Positions 53,561-62,012 are shown, counted from the stretch's first letter. The stretch is DNA of 64,000 nt from Neotamlana laminarinivorans (GCF_020523925.1 NZ_JAJAPW010000004.1:1-64000), one strand, 5' to 3'. The notes: generated by a model not told the origin, from the sequence alone. Numbers and translations: made by a program.

Positions 53561-53590
53561 AAACATACTGCTAAGAATGTTTTTTAATAA
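53561..53590. promoter_or_regulatory. Third candidate TetR operator, before the dehalogenase gene
   Basis: AAACATACTGCTAAGAATGT followed by TTTTTAATAA repeats the AAACATACT...TTTTTT pattern of the two sites before tetR and contains the dyad AAACAT..ATGTTT. It lies 15 bp before the HAD start. Confidence 0.45.
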
Positions 53591-53604
53591 TAAAACCATA
53601 ACCT

Positions 53605-54408
53605 ATGAAAAACAACAGAAGAAACTTTATTAAAAACACTGCAATGCTTGGAGTTGCAGGAGTAACAATGCCAAATTTTACCAATGCTTTAAGTCAAGAT
53701 AAAAGAAAAGAAGAGTCCAAATTATCAAGCCGTCCTAAAGTGTTGTTTTTTGATGTAAACGAAACGCTATTAGATTTAACAGCTATGAGAAAAAATGTAG
53801 GTGATAAACTTAACGGACGTAGCGATTTATTATCACTTTGGTTTACAACCATGTTACAATATTCGTTGGTAACAACAGTAGGTAGGCAATACAACGACTT
53901 CGGGATAATTGGTGCTGCGGCTTTACAAATGGTAGCAGCAAATCATGGTATTAAAATTGGAGAAAAAGAAGCTCAAGAAGCCATTTTAGGTCCGTTACGT
54001 TCTATACCACCACATCCAGAAGTAAAAGAAGCTTTAAAACAATTAAGAGATGCTGGTTACAAATTGGTGTCTTTTACAAACTCATCTAACATTGGTGTTA
54101 AAACTCAATTTGAAAATGCCGGTTTATTAGATTATTTTGATGAGCGATTAAGTATTGAAGATATGGGAAAATACAAACCTGATGCAGATGCTTACGATTG
54201 GGCAGCACGAAAAATGAAAATAAAATCATCAGAATGTTTATTGGTAGCAGCTCATGGTTGGGATATTGCAGGAGCACTTTGGGCAGGATGGCGAGGCGCT
54301 TTTATTAGCAGACCAGGAGCTCAATTATATCCTTTAGCACCAAATCCAGAGTTTAACGAATCAAATTTAAAACTAATTGCAGATAAATTAATTGCATTAA
54401 AATTATAA
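53605..54408 (+). CDS. Haloacid dehalogenase type II with Tat-like signal
   Basis: The 267-residue protein begins with a twin-arginine-like signal (NNRRNFIKNTAMLGVAGVTM). The HAD domain follows: the Asp nucleophile in VLFFDVNETLLD, Ser/Thr in LVSFTNSSN, Lys in GKYKPDADAYDWA and the acidic loop in LLVAAHGWDIAGALWAG. Type II enzymes hydrolyse 2-haloacids. A folded, exported dehalogenase is unusual; the exact substrate is uncertain and other phosphatase-like uses of the fold remain possible. The SDR gene follows by 4 bp. Confidence 0.85.
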   Translation: MKNNRRNFIKNTAMLGVAGVTMPNFTNALSQDKRKEESKLSSRPKVLFFDVNETLLDLTAMRKNVGDKLNGRSDLLSLWFTTMLQYSLVTTVGRQYNDFGIIGAAALQMVAANHGIKIGEKEAQEAILGPLRSIPPHPEVKEALKQLRDAGYKLVSFTNSSNIGVKTQFENAGLLDYFDERLSIEDMGKYKPDADAYDWAARKMKIKSSECLLVAAHGWDIAGALWAGWRGAFISRPGAQLYPLAPNPEFNESNLKLIADKLIALKL

Positions 54409-54412
54409 GCTT

Positions 54413-55147
54413 ATGACATTACAAGATAAAGTTATTATAGTTACAGGTTCTTCGCGAGGAATAGGTAAAGAAGTGGCAATACAATTAGCAAAAAACGGTG
54501 CAAAAGTTGTTATTAATCATTCTAATAGTGAAGCTGAAGCCAATGAAACTTTAAATACAATAATCAATAAAGGTGGTGAATGTATTGTTGTAAAAGCAGA
54601 TGTTAGCAATAAACAAGATGTAGAAGCTTTGTTTAATAAAACCATTGAAACTTTTGGTAAAGTAGATGTTTTAATAAATAATGCGGGCATTATGTATAAT
54701 AAATTGTTGAAAGATAACACCCAAGACGATTTTACTAAATTATTCGATGTTAATGTGCGTGGAGTTTTTAATACCATGCAAGAGGCTGCAACAAAACTGT
54801 CAGATAATGGTATTATTGTTAATTTCTCATCGAGTACAGTAAAACTTATGTTCCCTAAATATGCGTTGTATTCTGCTACAAAAGCAGCTGTAGAGCAAAT
54901 GACTCGCGTGTTTGCTAAAGAAGTTGGTCGAGGCATTTCGGTTAATGCCATAGCTCCCGGAGCTACTGCAACCGATTTGTTTTTAAACGGAAAATCGCAA
55001 GAAACTATCGATAAATTAAAAAGTATGATTGCTTTTAACCGATTGGCAGAACCAATAGATATTGCAAGAGTTGTTGTGTTTTTAGCTAGCGACGACTCTA
55101 AGTGGATATCCGGACAAGTTATTGGCGCAAACGGTGGTTTAATTTAA
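54413..55147 (+). CDS. SDR family oxidoreductase
   Basis: This 244-residue classical short-chain dehydrogenase has the cofactor motif VTGSSRGIGKEVA, NNAG in VLINNAGIMYN, catalytic Ser in VNFSSSTVK and YxxxK in YALYSATKAAVEQM. Glycine spacing and the following HSNSE suggest NADP(H). It is probably in one operon with the dehalogenase and controlled by the TetR protein. The substrate is unknown. Confidence 0.92.
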   Translation: MTLQDKVIIVTGSSRGIGKEVAIQLAKNGAKVVINHSNSEAEANETLNTIINKGGECIVVKADVSNKQDVEALFNKTIETFGKVDVLINNAGIMYNKLLKDNTQDDFTKLFDVNVRGVFNTMQEAATKLSDNGIIVNFSSSTVKLMFPKYALYSATKAAVEQMTRVFAKEVGRGISVNAIAPGATATDLFLNGKSQETIDKLKSMIAFNRLAEPIDIARVVVFLASDDSKWISGQVIGANGGLI

Positions 55148-55240
55148 AATTATTGGAATAACTATTAAAATAAAAATAATTTAGAAAGTGAATTAAAAAG
55201 CTTAACTTGTTATTAGAGTTTTAATAGTTATTCCTTTTTT

Positions 55241-55531
55241 ATGTTAGAAATACGCCCAACTTGCGAAAACTGTAATAAAAAATTACCATTTGATGCAAAA
55301 GATGCGATGATATGTACTTTCGAGTGCACATTTTGTATAGCCTGCGTAGAAACTGTTTTGCAGCATGTTTGCCCTAATTGTGGCGGTGATTTTGTAAAAC
55401 GACCAATTAGACCAAAACAGTTACTTGAAAAATATCCAGTTTCAACAAAAATAGTTTTTAAGCCAGTCGATATAGAGGCGCATAATAAACTATTACAAAG
55501 CTTAAAAATTAACCAGAAGTATCAGCTATAA
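55241..55531 (+). CDS. DUF1272 small Cys-rich protein
   Basis: The 96-residue protein has Cys pairs CENC, CTFECTFC, CIAC-type and CPNC, a likely treble-clef or zinc-ribbon, and fits DUF1272 (LEIRPTCENCNKKLP, ICTFECTFCIACV). Family length is usually about 60-100. Role unknown. The last 23 bp overlap the convergent SnoaL-like gene. Confidence 0.85.
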   Translation: MLEIRPTCENCNKKLPFDAKDAMICTFECTFCIACVETVLQHVCPNCGGDFVKRPIRPKQLLEKYPVSTKIVFKPVDIEAHNKLLQSLKINQKYQL

Positions 55532-55937
55532 TTTTCCATTCGCCATTTATTTTCTTAAAAACGACCATAAAAAAACCATCGGCATTTCCTACTTCTCGCT
55601 TTATATGGTACTCGCCTAAAACGTAGTACGAATTAGCTTCAATTTTGTTAATAGCATTAATTTTAAAACTTAAAATACCAGTGTGGTCTTCAGTTGGGTA
55701 AGCTCTTTGGTAGCGCTTTAAAGTTGCGACCCAGCCATTTACAACACCGTTAGCACCGTAAAAGGTTAGTGAGTCACTTTTCCAGTAACCTTCCATAAAA
55801 CCTTCAATATCGTTTTTAGACCAAGCTAAACGTTGTTTTTTTAATACTTTTTGTATGGCTTTTTTATCGTTTTCTTCAGTTTGTGAAAAACCAATACAAA
55901 CAGTAAATAAACACAATGTTAAAATGATTTTTTTCAT
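55509..55937 (-). CDS. Secreted SnoaL-like/DUF4440 protein
   Basis: The 142-residue protein has a signal peptide (IILTLCLFTVCIGFSQ) and one NTF2-like domain: QKVLKKQRLAWSKNDIEGFMEGYWKSDSL, an FMVVFKKINGEWKIIADTSG ending and a central VVNGWVATLKRYQRAY. This cone fold includes ketosteroid-isomerase-like enzymes and simple ligand-binding proteins, and catalytic residues are not obvious here. Periplasmic. Monocistronic. Confidence 0.85.
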   Translation of the reverse strand: MKKIILTLCLFTVCIGFSQTEENDKKAIQKVLKKQRLAWSKNDIEGFMEGYWKSDSLTFYGANGVVNGWVATLKRYQRAYPTEDHTGILSFKINAINKIEANSYYVLGEYHIKREVGNADGFFMVVFKKINGEWKIIADTSG

Positions 55938-56144
55938 TTAAAGTGATTTGTTTTAAGTTTTATAATAGTAAAAATAGCAAAATTTAAGATGCTATTCATC
56001 GATTTAATCAACATAAAACTTTTTTTCAGCTAGAGTAAAAATCAGTTTGTCGATAAAATAGTGAATAAAGTTTAAAATATAATTACCTTTAAAACAATCA
56101 TCTACACTCCCTCAAATTTATTTTAATTTACTAAACTGTGTAAT

Positions 56145-56423
56145 ATGGATTTTAAAATTTCTGGCTATAATAATTTTTACAAAGTAAAAGGTCATTTAAA
56201 CAAGAAAAACGCTTATTCTTTCAAGGCTGAGTTTAACAACATTTTTAAAGAAATTGATTCTATAACTATAAGTGTTGAAGGTGTTGAAAGTATAGATAAG
56301 TATGGTGTAGCTGCAATTTCACAACTACATTTTGAAGCGTTAAAACAAAATAAAAAATTATCTATTATTGGTTACGGTTGTAAAGATTTATACAACCATT
56401 TCAATTCTAATTCTGCAGCTTAG
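56145..56423 (+). CDS. STAS domain protein
   Basis: The 92-residue cytosolic protein has the STAS pattern VKGHLNKKNAYSFKAEF, then ITISVEGVESIDKYGVAAISQLH, in which the usual phospho-Ser position in D(S/T)G is replaced by DKYG. It may therefore not be switched by phosphorylation like SpoIIAA. It ends exactly where the convergent DUF4407 gene ends. Partner unknown. Confidence 0.75.
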   Translation: MDFKISGYNNFYKVKGHLNKKNAYSFKAEFNNIFKEIDSITISVEGVESIDKYGVAAISQLHFEALKQNKKLSIIGYGCKDLYNHFNSNSAA

Positions 56424-57524
56424 TTACAATATGTGTTTTTGTTTTTTATAAAAAGCATCGGCTTGTAGTCTCATAAGTTCTTGAGCCTTTTGTCGTTTGT
56501 ATTTGTAGAGCTCGTCTTCGCTTTTAATATCGTTGTAAATACGGTTGTTTAATGCGGTTTCTGTTTCTATAATTAAATTTCGTTCATTTTTGTTTTTTAG
56601 CACATTTGTTTTTAATGCCATTTCTTGGTCTTCAAGTTTAAAATCGTAAGCGCCTCGCGGAGATAGTAACTTTGCAAAAATGGGTGAGGTTTCTATGGCT
56701 AGAAATAGTAGAAAAATAAAAAATGAGGGTAGCCAAGGTAATTTATTTAAAGCATTTACTCGTGCCATCAAGCCATCAAAATTATCAATAATAGGTTGTG
56801 AGGTGGTTACTTGGTTTGCATAATCGATTTCGGCTTGAGCTATTTGGGCTTCAATAGTTTCAATTTTTGCTTTGTTTTCTGTTTTTAGTTGTTGTAAATC
56901 TGCTAAAGCAGCATCGTGTTTATCGCGTTTTTCTTTATACACAGGGCCTTTGCCTAAGCGTTTTGTTCCTGCTGTTCCTTCAGCTTCATTTATATAAACG
57001 TTGTAAAGGGCATTTACGTCGGCTTCTTTGCGGTTTATTTGACTTTGTAATGAATCAATATTACGATTTAAAGCTTCAATTTTGGGAGTGAATTGTTGTG
57101 CAATTTGATTTTTGTTACTTAAAGTCAGGGCATTTTTCTCTTCTAATAACACTTGATTAATCTCTTTTTCAAAAATTTTAAGTTCTAAAGGTTTCGAGAT
57201 GACTATGGCAATAATTAGTGCTAAAATTATTCTTGGTGCGGCTTGAATTAATTCATCTGTAAAATTGCCGTTTTTTTTAATGGTTGAAACGATATATCGA
57301 TCTAAATTAAAAATGAGTAAACCCCAGATTAAGCCAAAAAGTATTGCAGAATATAAACTATCGAAAACAGTAAATAGAGCATAACTAGCTGCAATTGTAG
57401 CCATAACGGCTGTAAAGAAAACTGTAGCGCCTATACCCGCATATTTATTTTGTTCGCCTTTAGAGCATTGTTCTAAAATATCGGTATCTGCGCCAGAGCA
57501 AATGATGAAGAATTGCTTTAACAT
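56424..57524 (-). CDS. DUF4407 membrane protein
   Basis: The 366-residue protein has helices at about 30-75 and 85-110, a long coiled coil (about 115-235, rich in Glu, Lys, Gln) and a further helix near 255-275, then a charged tail. FNLDRYIVSTIKK, RIILALIIAIVISKPLELKIFE and AIETSPIFAKLLSPRGAYD fit DUF4407. The family is widespread and uncharacterised. The coiled coil would lie between two membrane passes. Confidence 0.85.
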   Translation of the reverse strand: MLKQFFIICSGADTDILEQCSKGEQNKYAGIGATVFFTAVMATIAASYALFTVFDSLYSAILFGLIWGLLIFNLDRYIVSTIKKNGNFTDELIQAAPRIILALIIAIVISKPLELKIFEKEINQVLLEEKNALTLSNKNQIAQQFTPKIEALNRNIDSLQSQINRKEADVNALYNVYINEAEGTAGTKRLGKGPVYKEKRDKHDAALADLQQLKTENKAKIETIEAQIAQAEIDYANQVTTSQPIIDNFDGLMARVNALNKLPWLPSFFIFLLFLAIETSPIFAKLLSPRGAYDFKLEDQEMALKTNVLKNKNERNLIIETETALNNRIYNDIKSEDELYKYKRQKAQELMRLQADAFYKKQKHIL

Positions 57525-57598
57525 AATATATTCGTTTTTTGATTGATTGACTATTAGAACGTTAAAGCTGGTGTTTTGTTACAATATTCAGGAAAAAA

Positions 57599-58459
57599 TC
57601 AGTTTGTTTTAGACCGAATGCTTTCTATAATCACCGTTCCAAGGATGAGTGTTCCGCCAGTATAGGTGTTGATTGATGGTGATTCATTTAAGAATAAAAA
57701 AGCAATTATAATTCCAAAAATGGGTTGTGCTGTTCCAATAATGCTTGCTGTACTAACAGAAAAATGTTTTAAACTCATTACAAATAATGTGTGGCCAATA
57801 GCCGTTGTAATAAGAGCCAGAATTATCAAGTGTGGAAGCTGTTCTGTAGTGTTTACAGTATCCATCAAGAAAATTACTGGAATGAGCAGAATGGTTAGAA
57901 ATAGGGTCTGATAGGTCATTAAGGCCGAACCATGATAATTTGAAACATATGGTTTTAGCATTAAATTTCTAAGAGCATAACAAACTGCCGAAAAAACGCC
58001 AAAAAGAATGCCTTTCACATAAGTGTTTTTAAAATCAAAATCTGGTGCTAAAATGTAAATTCCAGCTAGCACTATTATTCCTAGAATAACATGTGTTGAG
58101 CTGAGCTTGGTTTTGCTGAATAGGGGTTCTAAAAATGCAGTTATAACCGGAAATGTAAATAGAGATAACATTCCCAAAGCAACATTAGAGAGTTTTAAGG
58201 CATAGAAATAAGATATCCAACTAATGCCTAAAAATATAGTGCTTAAAAGGATTGTGATAAGGTCTCTCCTGGATTTAATCTTTAAATCAATTTTTTTTAT
58301 TTTACAAAAAAGAAAAAGAAATAGGGCACTCAATGATGAACGCCACCAAGTTATAACAGGTATAGGTAGGTTTATGAATTTACCTAAAGACCCAGAAGTA
58401 CTAATTAAAAGAGCAGCGAATAAAAGCGTTGCAAGACTAGATGTGTATCTTTTTCTCAT
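57599..58459 (-). CDS. EamA family transporter 1 (DMT superfamily)
   Basis: The 286-residue protein has ten membrane helices in two EamA repeats (STSGSLGKFINLPIPVITWW; FFYALKLSNVALGMLSL-type; LITTAIGHTLFVMSLKHFSVST). Members export amino acids or metabolites. It is a paralogue of the protein at 59.6-60.4 kb and the downstream flanks of both genes are also similar, indicating segmental duplication. An Lrp-family regulator is encoded divergently, a common pairing with amino-acid exporters. Confidence 0.9.
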   Translation of the reverse strand: MRKRYTSSLATLLFAALLISTSGSLGKFINLPIPVITWWRSSLSALFLFLFCKIKKIDLKIKSRRDLITILLSTIFLGISWISYFYALKLSNVALGMLSLFTFPVITAFLEPLFSKTKLSSTHVILGIIVLAGIYILAPDFDFKNTYVKGILFGVFSAVCYALRNLMLKPYVSNYHGSALMTYQTLFLTILLIPVIFLMDTVNTTEQLPHLIILALITTAIGHTLFVMSLKHFSVSTASIIGTAQPIFGIIIAFLFLNESPSINTYTGGTLILGTVIIESIRSKTN

Positions 58460-58540
58460 ATAGGATTCTTAGTGGTTAATTGTATACAAGCCTTTTAAAG
58501 CATGGTATTTGTGGTTATTAAAACATCATTTTTGTTAAGC

Positions 58541-58636
58541 TGAATCTGCACTTATTTAAGGGCGTTTAAGAAGCTCAATAAGCTCCTCTAAAAACCGTTG
58601 TTTATTTTCTTTAATGTAAAATTTAATGGTATCTAA
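58541..58636 (-). pseudogene. Relic of dipeptidase 5' end
   Basis: Read on the minus strand, this translates as DTIKFYIKENKQRFLEEL followed by IELLKRP, a stop (58556-58558), then ISADSA. It aligns with residues 3-33 of the intact dipeptidase (IQSYIKEHKDRFLNEL, IELLKIPS, ISADST). The start codon position reads TTA. It is therefore a decayed N-terminal fragment, upstream of EamA 1 just as the intact gene is upstream of EamA 2. The rest of the 364-bp gap holds only the lrp promoter region. Confidence 0.8.
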
Positions 58637-58726
58637 AAATAAAATTCAAAGTTTATTTTGAGTCTTCTTCTTTGTGTTGTTAAAGCTGTAAAACTAGTAT
58701 TAATTAGTTTTAAAATCTATTTTTTA

Positions 58727-58817
58727 TATGAATACAGAAAATATGTTCTTATATTTGAAAAATACAGTGATTTTGAACTATTTTGTATTTTGGGACTGTA
58801 TGAATTCAGAAAAATAA
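58727..58817. promoter_or_regulatory. lrp promoter region with direct repeat
   Basis: TATATTTG at 58750-58757 is a full -7 match. TATGAATACAGAAAATAT (58727-58744) is repeated as TATGAATTCAGAAAAATAAT (58799-58818), 72 bp apart, flanking it. Sites of this type could be Lrp operators controlling lrp and the divergent EamA gene; this is inference. Confidence 0.35.
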
Positions 58818-58823
58818 TCTTGT

Positions 58824-59276
58824 ATGGATAAAATCGACAGAAAAATATTAATGGAGCTTCAAAAGAATGCTAAACAAAACACTAAGGAAATTGCCAGTAA
58901 AGTTGGATTAAGCGTTACACCAACCTATGAGAGGATTAAGAAATTAGAACAACAACAGGTTATAAAATCTCATGTTGTTCTTCTTGATAGAGATAAAATT
59001 GGAAAGCATGTTTTGGCATATTGCCAAGTTTCTTTACTGAAGCATAAAAAAGAACTATTAGATAACTTCAAAGAGCAAAGTTGCTTGCTTTCTGAAATAA
59101 TGGAGTGTCATCATGTTTCAGGAAATTTTGATTTTCTATTAAAAGTTGTGGTAGGGAATATTTCTGAATTTCATCATTTCATTAATGAAAAACTATCTGT
59201 TGTTGATGGTATTGCAAAAATACAAAGCTCATTTGTTGTAGATCCTGTAAAAGAAAATTCTATTTTTTGTTTATGA
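58824..59276 (+). CDS. Lrp/AsnC family transcriptional regulator
   Basis: The 150-residue protein has an N-terminal HTH (DRKILMELQKNAKQNTKEIASKVGLSVTPTYERIKKLE) and a C-terminal RAM/ACT-like ligand domain (VLAYCQVSLLKHKKELL, MECHHVSGNFDFLLKVVV). Lrp proteins sense amino acids. Divergent from EamA 1 with a 364-bp gap, it probably controls that exporter. Relics of a dipeptidase gene lie on both sides. Confidence 0.92.
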   Translation: MDKIDRKILMELQKNAKQNTKEIASKVGLSVTPTYERIKKLEQQQVIKSHVVLLDRDKIGKHVLAYCQVSLLKHKKELLDNFKEQSCLLSEIMECHHVSGNFDFLLKVVVGNISEFHHFINEKLSVVDGIAKIQSSFVVDPVKENSIFCL

Positions 59277-59433
59277 TTACTTTTGAGACCTAACTTTTTT
59301 TTGTCTGTCGATAGCGTAAAGATTAGCTTCCATTTTAATGAAGTTTATCGATTGTAAAATGAGAACGGTTGAAAAATATCACAGAATTAAATTAAGACGT
59401 ATAAAAATAAAAACCTGAAGACTGTCTTTTAAA

Positions 59434-59500
59434 TTAAACTCCAAAATGCTCTTTAGGCGAGTGTATGGCGTCGCTATCTAACCCAAAGCCCATTAAAATG
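59434..59500 (-). pseudogene. Relic of dipeptidase 3' end
   Basis: About 65 bp are nearly identical to the 3' part of the intact dipeptidase gene near 60629-60694 (four differences seen). The minus-strand translation is ILMGFGLDSDAIHSPKEH followed by FGV and a stop, matching ILMGFGLDSDAIHSPNEH in the intact protein. It is a non-functional fragment lying after EamA 2 and before lrp. Confidence 0.85.
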
Positions 59501-59575
59501 CTTTAACTTAACTTGATTGTGATTTGATTGATAGTCTATTAGAATGTTAAAAGTTATGTTTTGTTACAAGAAAAG

Positions 59576-60442
59576 TTAGGTTTTTCTTTTTTGCTCTCGA
59601 ATACTCTCAATAATTACCGTTAATAAAATTAAACTACCTCCTATGTAGGTGTTTATATTGGGTTTTTCGTTTAAAAATATAAAGGCAAGTATTATTCCGA
59701 ATATAGGTTGTAGGCTGCTAATTATACTAGCTGTACTTACCGAAAAATGTTTAAAACTGCTAACAAGCATGGTGTGGCCAATAGCTGTTGTAATTAACGC
59801 AAGCATTATTAAATACGGATATTGCGTACTTATATTTTGGGTGTCGAATAAAAATATTACTGGAAATAATACAATGCTAATTACTACCAATTGGTTAAAC
59901 ATAATGCTTTTTCCTGAGTATTTTGATATCAGTTTTTTTGAAATTATGTTTCGTAAAGCATATAACAAAGCCGACAGCAAACCAAACAGAATGGCTTCAA
60001 AGTAAGTGTTTTCTATACTATATTCTGGTGATAGAATATATAAACCTAAAAGCACAATTAAACTTAAAAGTATATATACAGAATCGAATTTAACTTTTAT
60101 AAAAATAGGTTCTATTAGTGCGGTTATCATTGGGTAAGTAAATAACGATAACATGCCAATAGCAACATTTGATAATTTTAAGGCATAAAAATAAGTTATT
60201 AAATGTCCTGCAAAAAATAATGCGCTAATAACAAGAGTTATATAATCTTTTTTTGAGCTTAACTTTAAGTTTACTTTTTTAATGGAGTAAAAAATAAAAA
60301 GACAGAGGCTTGCAAGAATACAGCGAGACCATATTATTACTGGTGGATCTAGGTTTATAAATTTGCCTAACGGACCAGAGGTGCTTAAAAGCAGAGTTGA
60401 TAATAATAGAAAAAGTAAATTTTGATAGTTTGTATCTTTCAT
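59576..60442 (-). CDS. EamA family transporter 2 (DMT superfamily)
   Basis: This 288-residue paralogue of EamA 1 shares STSGPLGKFINL, YFYALKLSNVAIGMLSLFTYP, LALITTAIGHTMLVSSFKHF and NINTYIGGSLIL. Ten membrane helices in two repeats predict an inner-membrane exporter. It is downstream of the dipeptidase gene in the same direction, with repeat copy 3 between. A dipeptidase followed by an exporter could serve to split peptides and release an amino acid (inference). Confidence 0.9.
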   Translation of the reverse strand: MKDTNYQNLLFLLLSTLLLSTSGPLGKFINLDPPVIIWSRCILASLCLFIFYSIKKVNLKLSSKKDYITLVISALFFAGHLITYFYALKLSNVAIGMLSLFTYPMITALIEPIFIKVKFDSVYILLSLIVLLGLYILSPEYSIENTYFEAILFGLLSALLYALRNIISKKLISKYSGKSIMFNQLVVISIVLFPVIFLFDTQNISTQYPYLIMLALITTAIGHTMLVSSFKHFSVSTASIISSLQPIFGIILAFIFLNEKPNINTYIGGSLILLTVIIESIREQKRKT

Positions 60443-60456
60443 TGAAGTTCTGCTTT

Positions 60457-60556
60457 GCGTTAGCGATAGAAACGGATAGCTTTTGGTGAGCAGCCGCTTT
60501 GAGCCAAAACTAGTAGTGTATAGCGCGACCCCGCCATGAGAAGCGGGGTAACGCCC
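60457..60556. repeat. Intergenic repeat, copy 3
   Basis: The 100-bp element begins GCGTTAGCGATAGAAACGG and ends AAGCGGGGTAACGCCC, with the same terminal inverted repeat and nearly the same length as copy 1. An internal hairpin CCCCGC...GCGGGG lies near the right end. It separates the dipeptidase from EamA 2. Confidence 0.75.
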
Positions 60557-60561
60557 AATTT

Positions 60562-61950
60562 TTAATTATTTAATTCTGTAAAATATTTATAGAAATACGG
60601 TATGGTTTCTATGCCTTTTAGGTAATTCCAAACTCCAAAATGCTCGTTAGGTGAGTGTATGGCGTCACTGTCTAACCCAAAGCCCATTAAAATGGTTTTG
60701 CTTTTTAGTTCTTGCTCGAAAAGCGATACAATAGGTATGCTGCCGCCGCTACGCTGAGGTATTGGGGTTTTTCCGAAGGTTTGTTGGTAGGCTTTACTTG
60801 CGGCTTGGTAACCTATGCTATTTATTGGTGTTACATAACCTTGTCCGCCATGGTGTGGTGTTACTTTTACTTTTACTGCATTTGGAGCGATGCTTTCGAA
60901 GTGTTTTTGAAATAATTCGGTGATTTCTTCCCAATCCTGATTAGGAACTAAGCGCATTGAAATTTTTGCATAAGCTTTACTTGCAATTACGGTTTTAGCA
61001 CCTTCACCTGTGTAGCCACCCCAAATACCGTTAACATCTAGGGTTGGGCGAATGGAATTGCGCTCGTTGGTGCTGTAGCCGGTTTCGCCATAAACAGCCT
61101 CAATGTTTAAAGCCTTTTTATAGTTTTCTAAAGAAAAAGGTGCTTTTGCCATTTCTGCGCGTTCGGCATCGCTTAGGTTTTCAACTTTATCGTAAAACCC
61201 AAGAATGGTGATATAGTTGTTTTCGTCGTGTAACGAAGCAATCATTTTAGTTAATATATTTATAGGGTTGGCAACTGCGCCACCATAAAGTCCAGAATGT
61301 AAATCTCTGTTTGGTCCGGTTACTTCAACTTCAACGTAACTAAGTCCGCGTAATCCTGTTGTTATTGATGGCACATCGTTGGCTATCATGCCTGTATCGG
61401 AAATTAAAATAACGTCGTTTTTTAACTTTTCTTGGTTATTTTTTACAAATGTTGCTAGGTTTGCGCTTCCTACTTCTTCTTCGCCCTCGATCATAAACTT
61501 TACGTTGCAAGGTAGCTCGTTATTGGCCGTCATAAACTCTAAAGCTTTTACATGCATGTACATTTGGCCTTTATCGTCGCAGGCACCGCGTGCAAAAATT
61601 GCACCTTCAGGGTGTAGCTCGGTTTTTTTAATAACGGGTTCAAAAGGCGGAGAATCCCATAAATTTATTGGGTCTGGTGGTTGTACATCGTAATGCCCGT
61701 AAACTAAAACAGTTGGTAGGTTTGGGTCTATTATATTTTCGCCATAAACAATGGGGTAGCCAGCGGTTTCGCAAATTTCAACAATTTCGCAACCGGCTTT
61801 TTCGAGTCTTGTTTTTATGGCTTCTGCTGTTTTTAATACATCGTTTTTATAAGTAGAATCTGCACTAATAGATGGTATTTTTAATAGTTCGATAAGCTCG
61901 TTTAAAAAGCGGTCTTTATGTTCTTTTATGTAAGATTGAATGTTTTGCAT
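60562..61950 (-). CDS. M20 family dipeptidase
   Basis: The 462-residue zinc peptidase has metal-site motifs YGHYDVQPPDP, RGACDDKGQMYMH, EGEEEVGSANL (catalytic Glu-Glu), SDTGMI and the terminal His in DAIHSPNEHF, and a lid domain with HSGLYGGAVANP. It belongs to the M20 dipeptidase/CNDP-like group that splits dipeptides in the cytoplasm. No signal peptide is present. Two decayed fragments of a second copy lie at 58.5 and 59.4 kb. Confidence 0.93.
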   Translation of the reverse strand: MQNIQSYIKEHKDRFLNELIELLKIPSISADSTYKNDVLKTAEAIKTRLEKAGCEIVEICETAGYPIVYGENIIDPNLPTVLVYGHYDVQPPDPINLWDSPPFEPVIKKTELHPEGAIFARGACDDKGQMYMHVKALEFMTANNELPCNVKFMIEGEEEVGSANLATFVKNNQEKLKNDVILISDTGMIANDVPSITTGLRGLSYVEVEVTGPNRDLHSGLYGGAVANPINILTKMIASLHDENNYITILGFYDKVENLSDAERAEMAKAPFSLENYKKALNIEAVYGETGYSTNERNSIRPTLDVNGIWGGYTGEGAKTVIASKAYAKISMRLVPNQDWEEITELFQKHFESIAPNAVKVKVTPHHGGQGYVTPINSIGYQAASKAYQQTFGKTPIPQRSGGSIPIVSLFEQELKSKTILMGFGLDSDAIHSPNEHFGVWNYLKGIETIPYFYKYFTELNN

Positions 61951-62012
61951 TGGTGTTATTAAAAAGTTCGTTTCAAAAGTATAAAAAAAGTGTGTTTTTT
62001 AATGCGAATAGG

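Noticed and set aside
54517-54951. 144-codon frame opposite the SDR gene
   Set aside because: It is antisense to a gene with complete SDR motifs; the length follows from the codon pattern of the sense strand.
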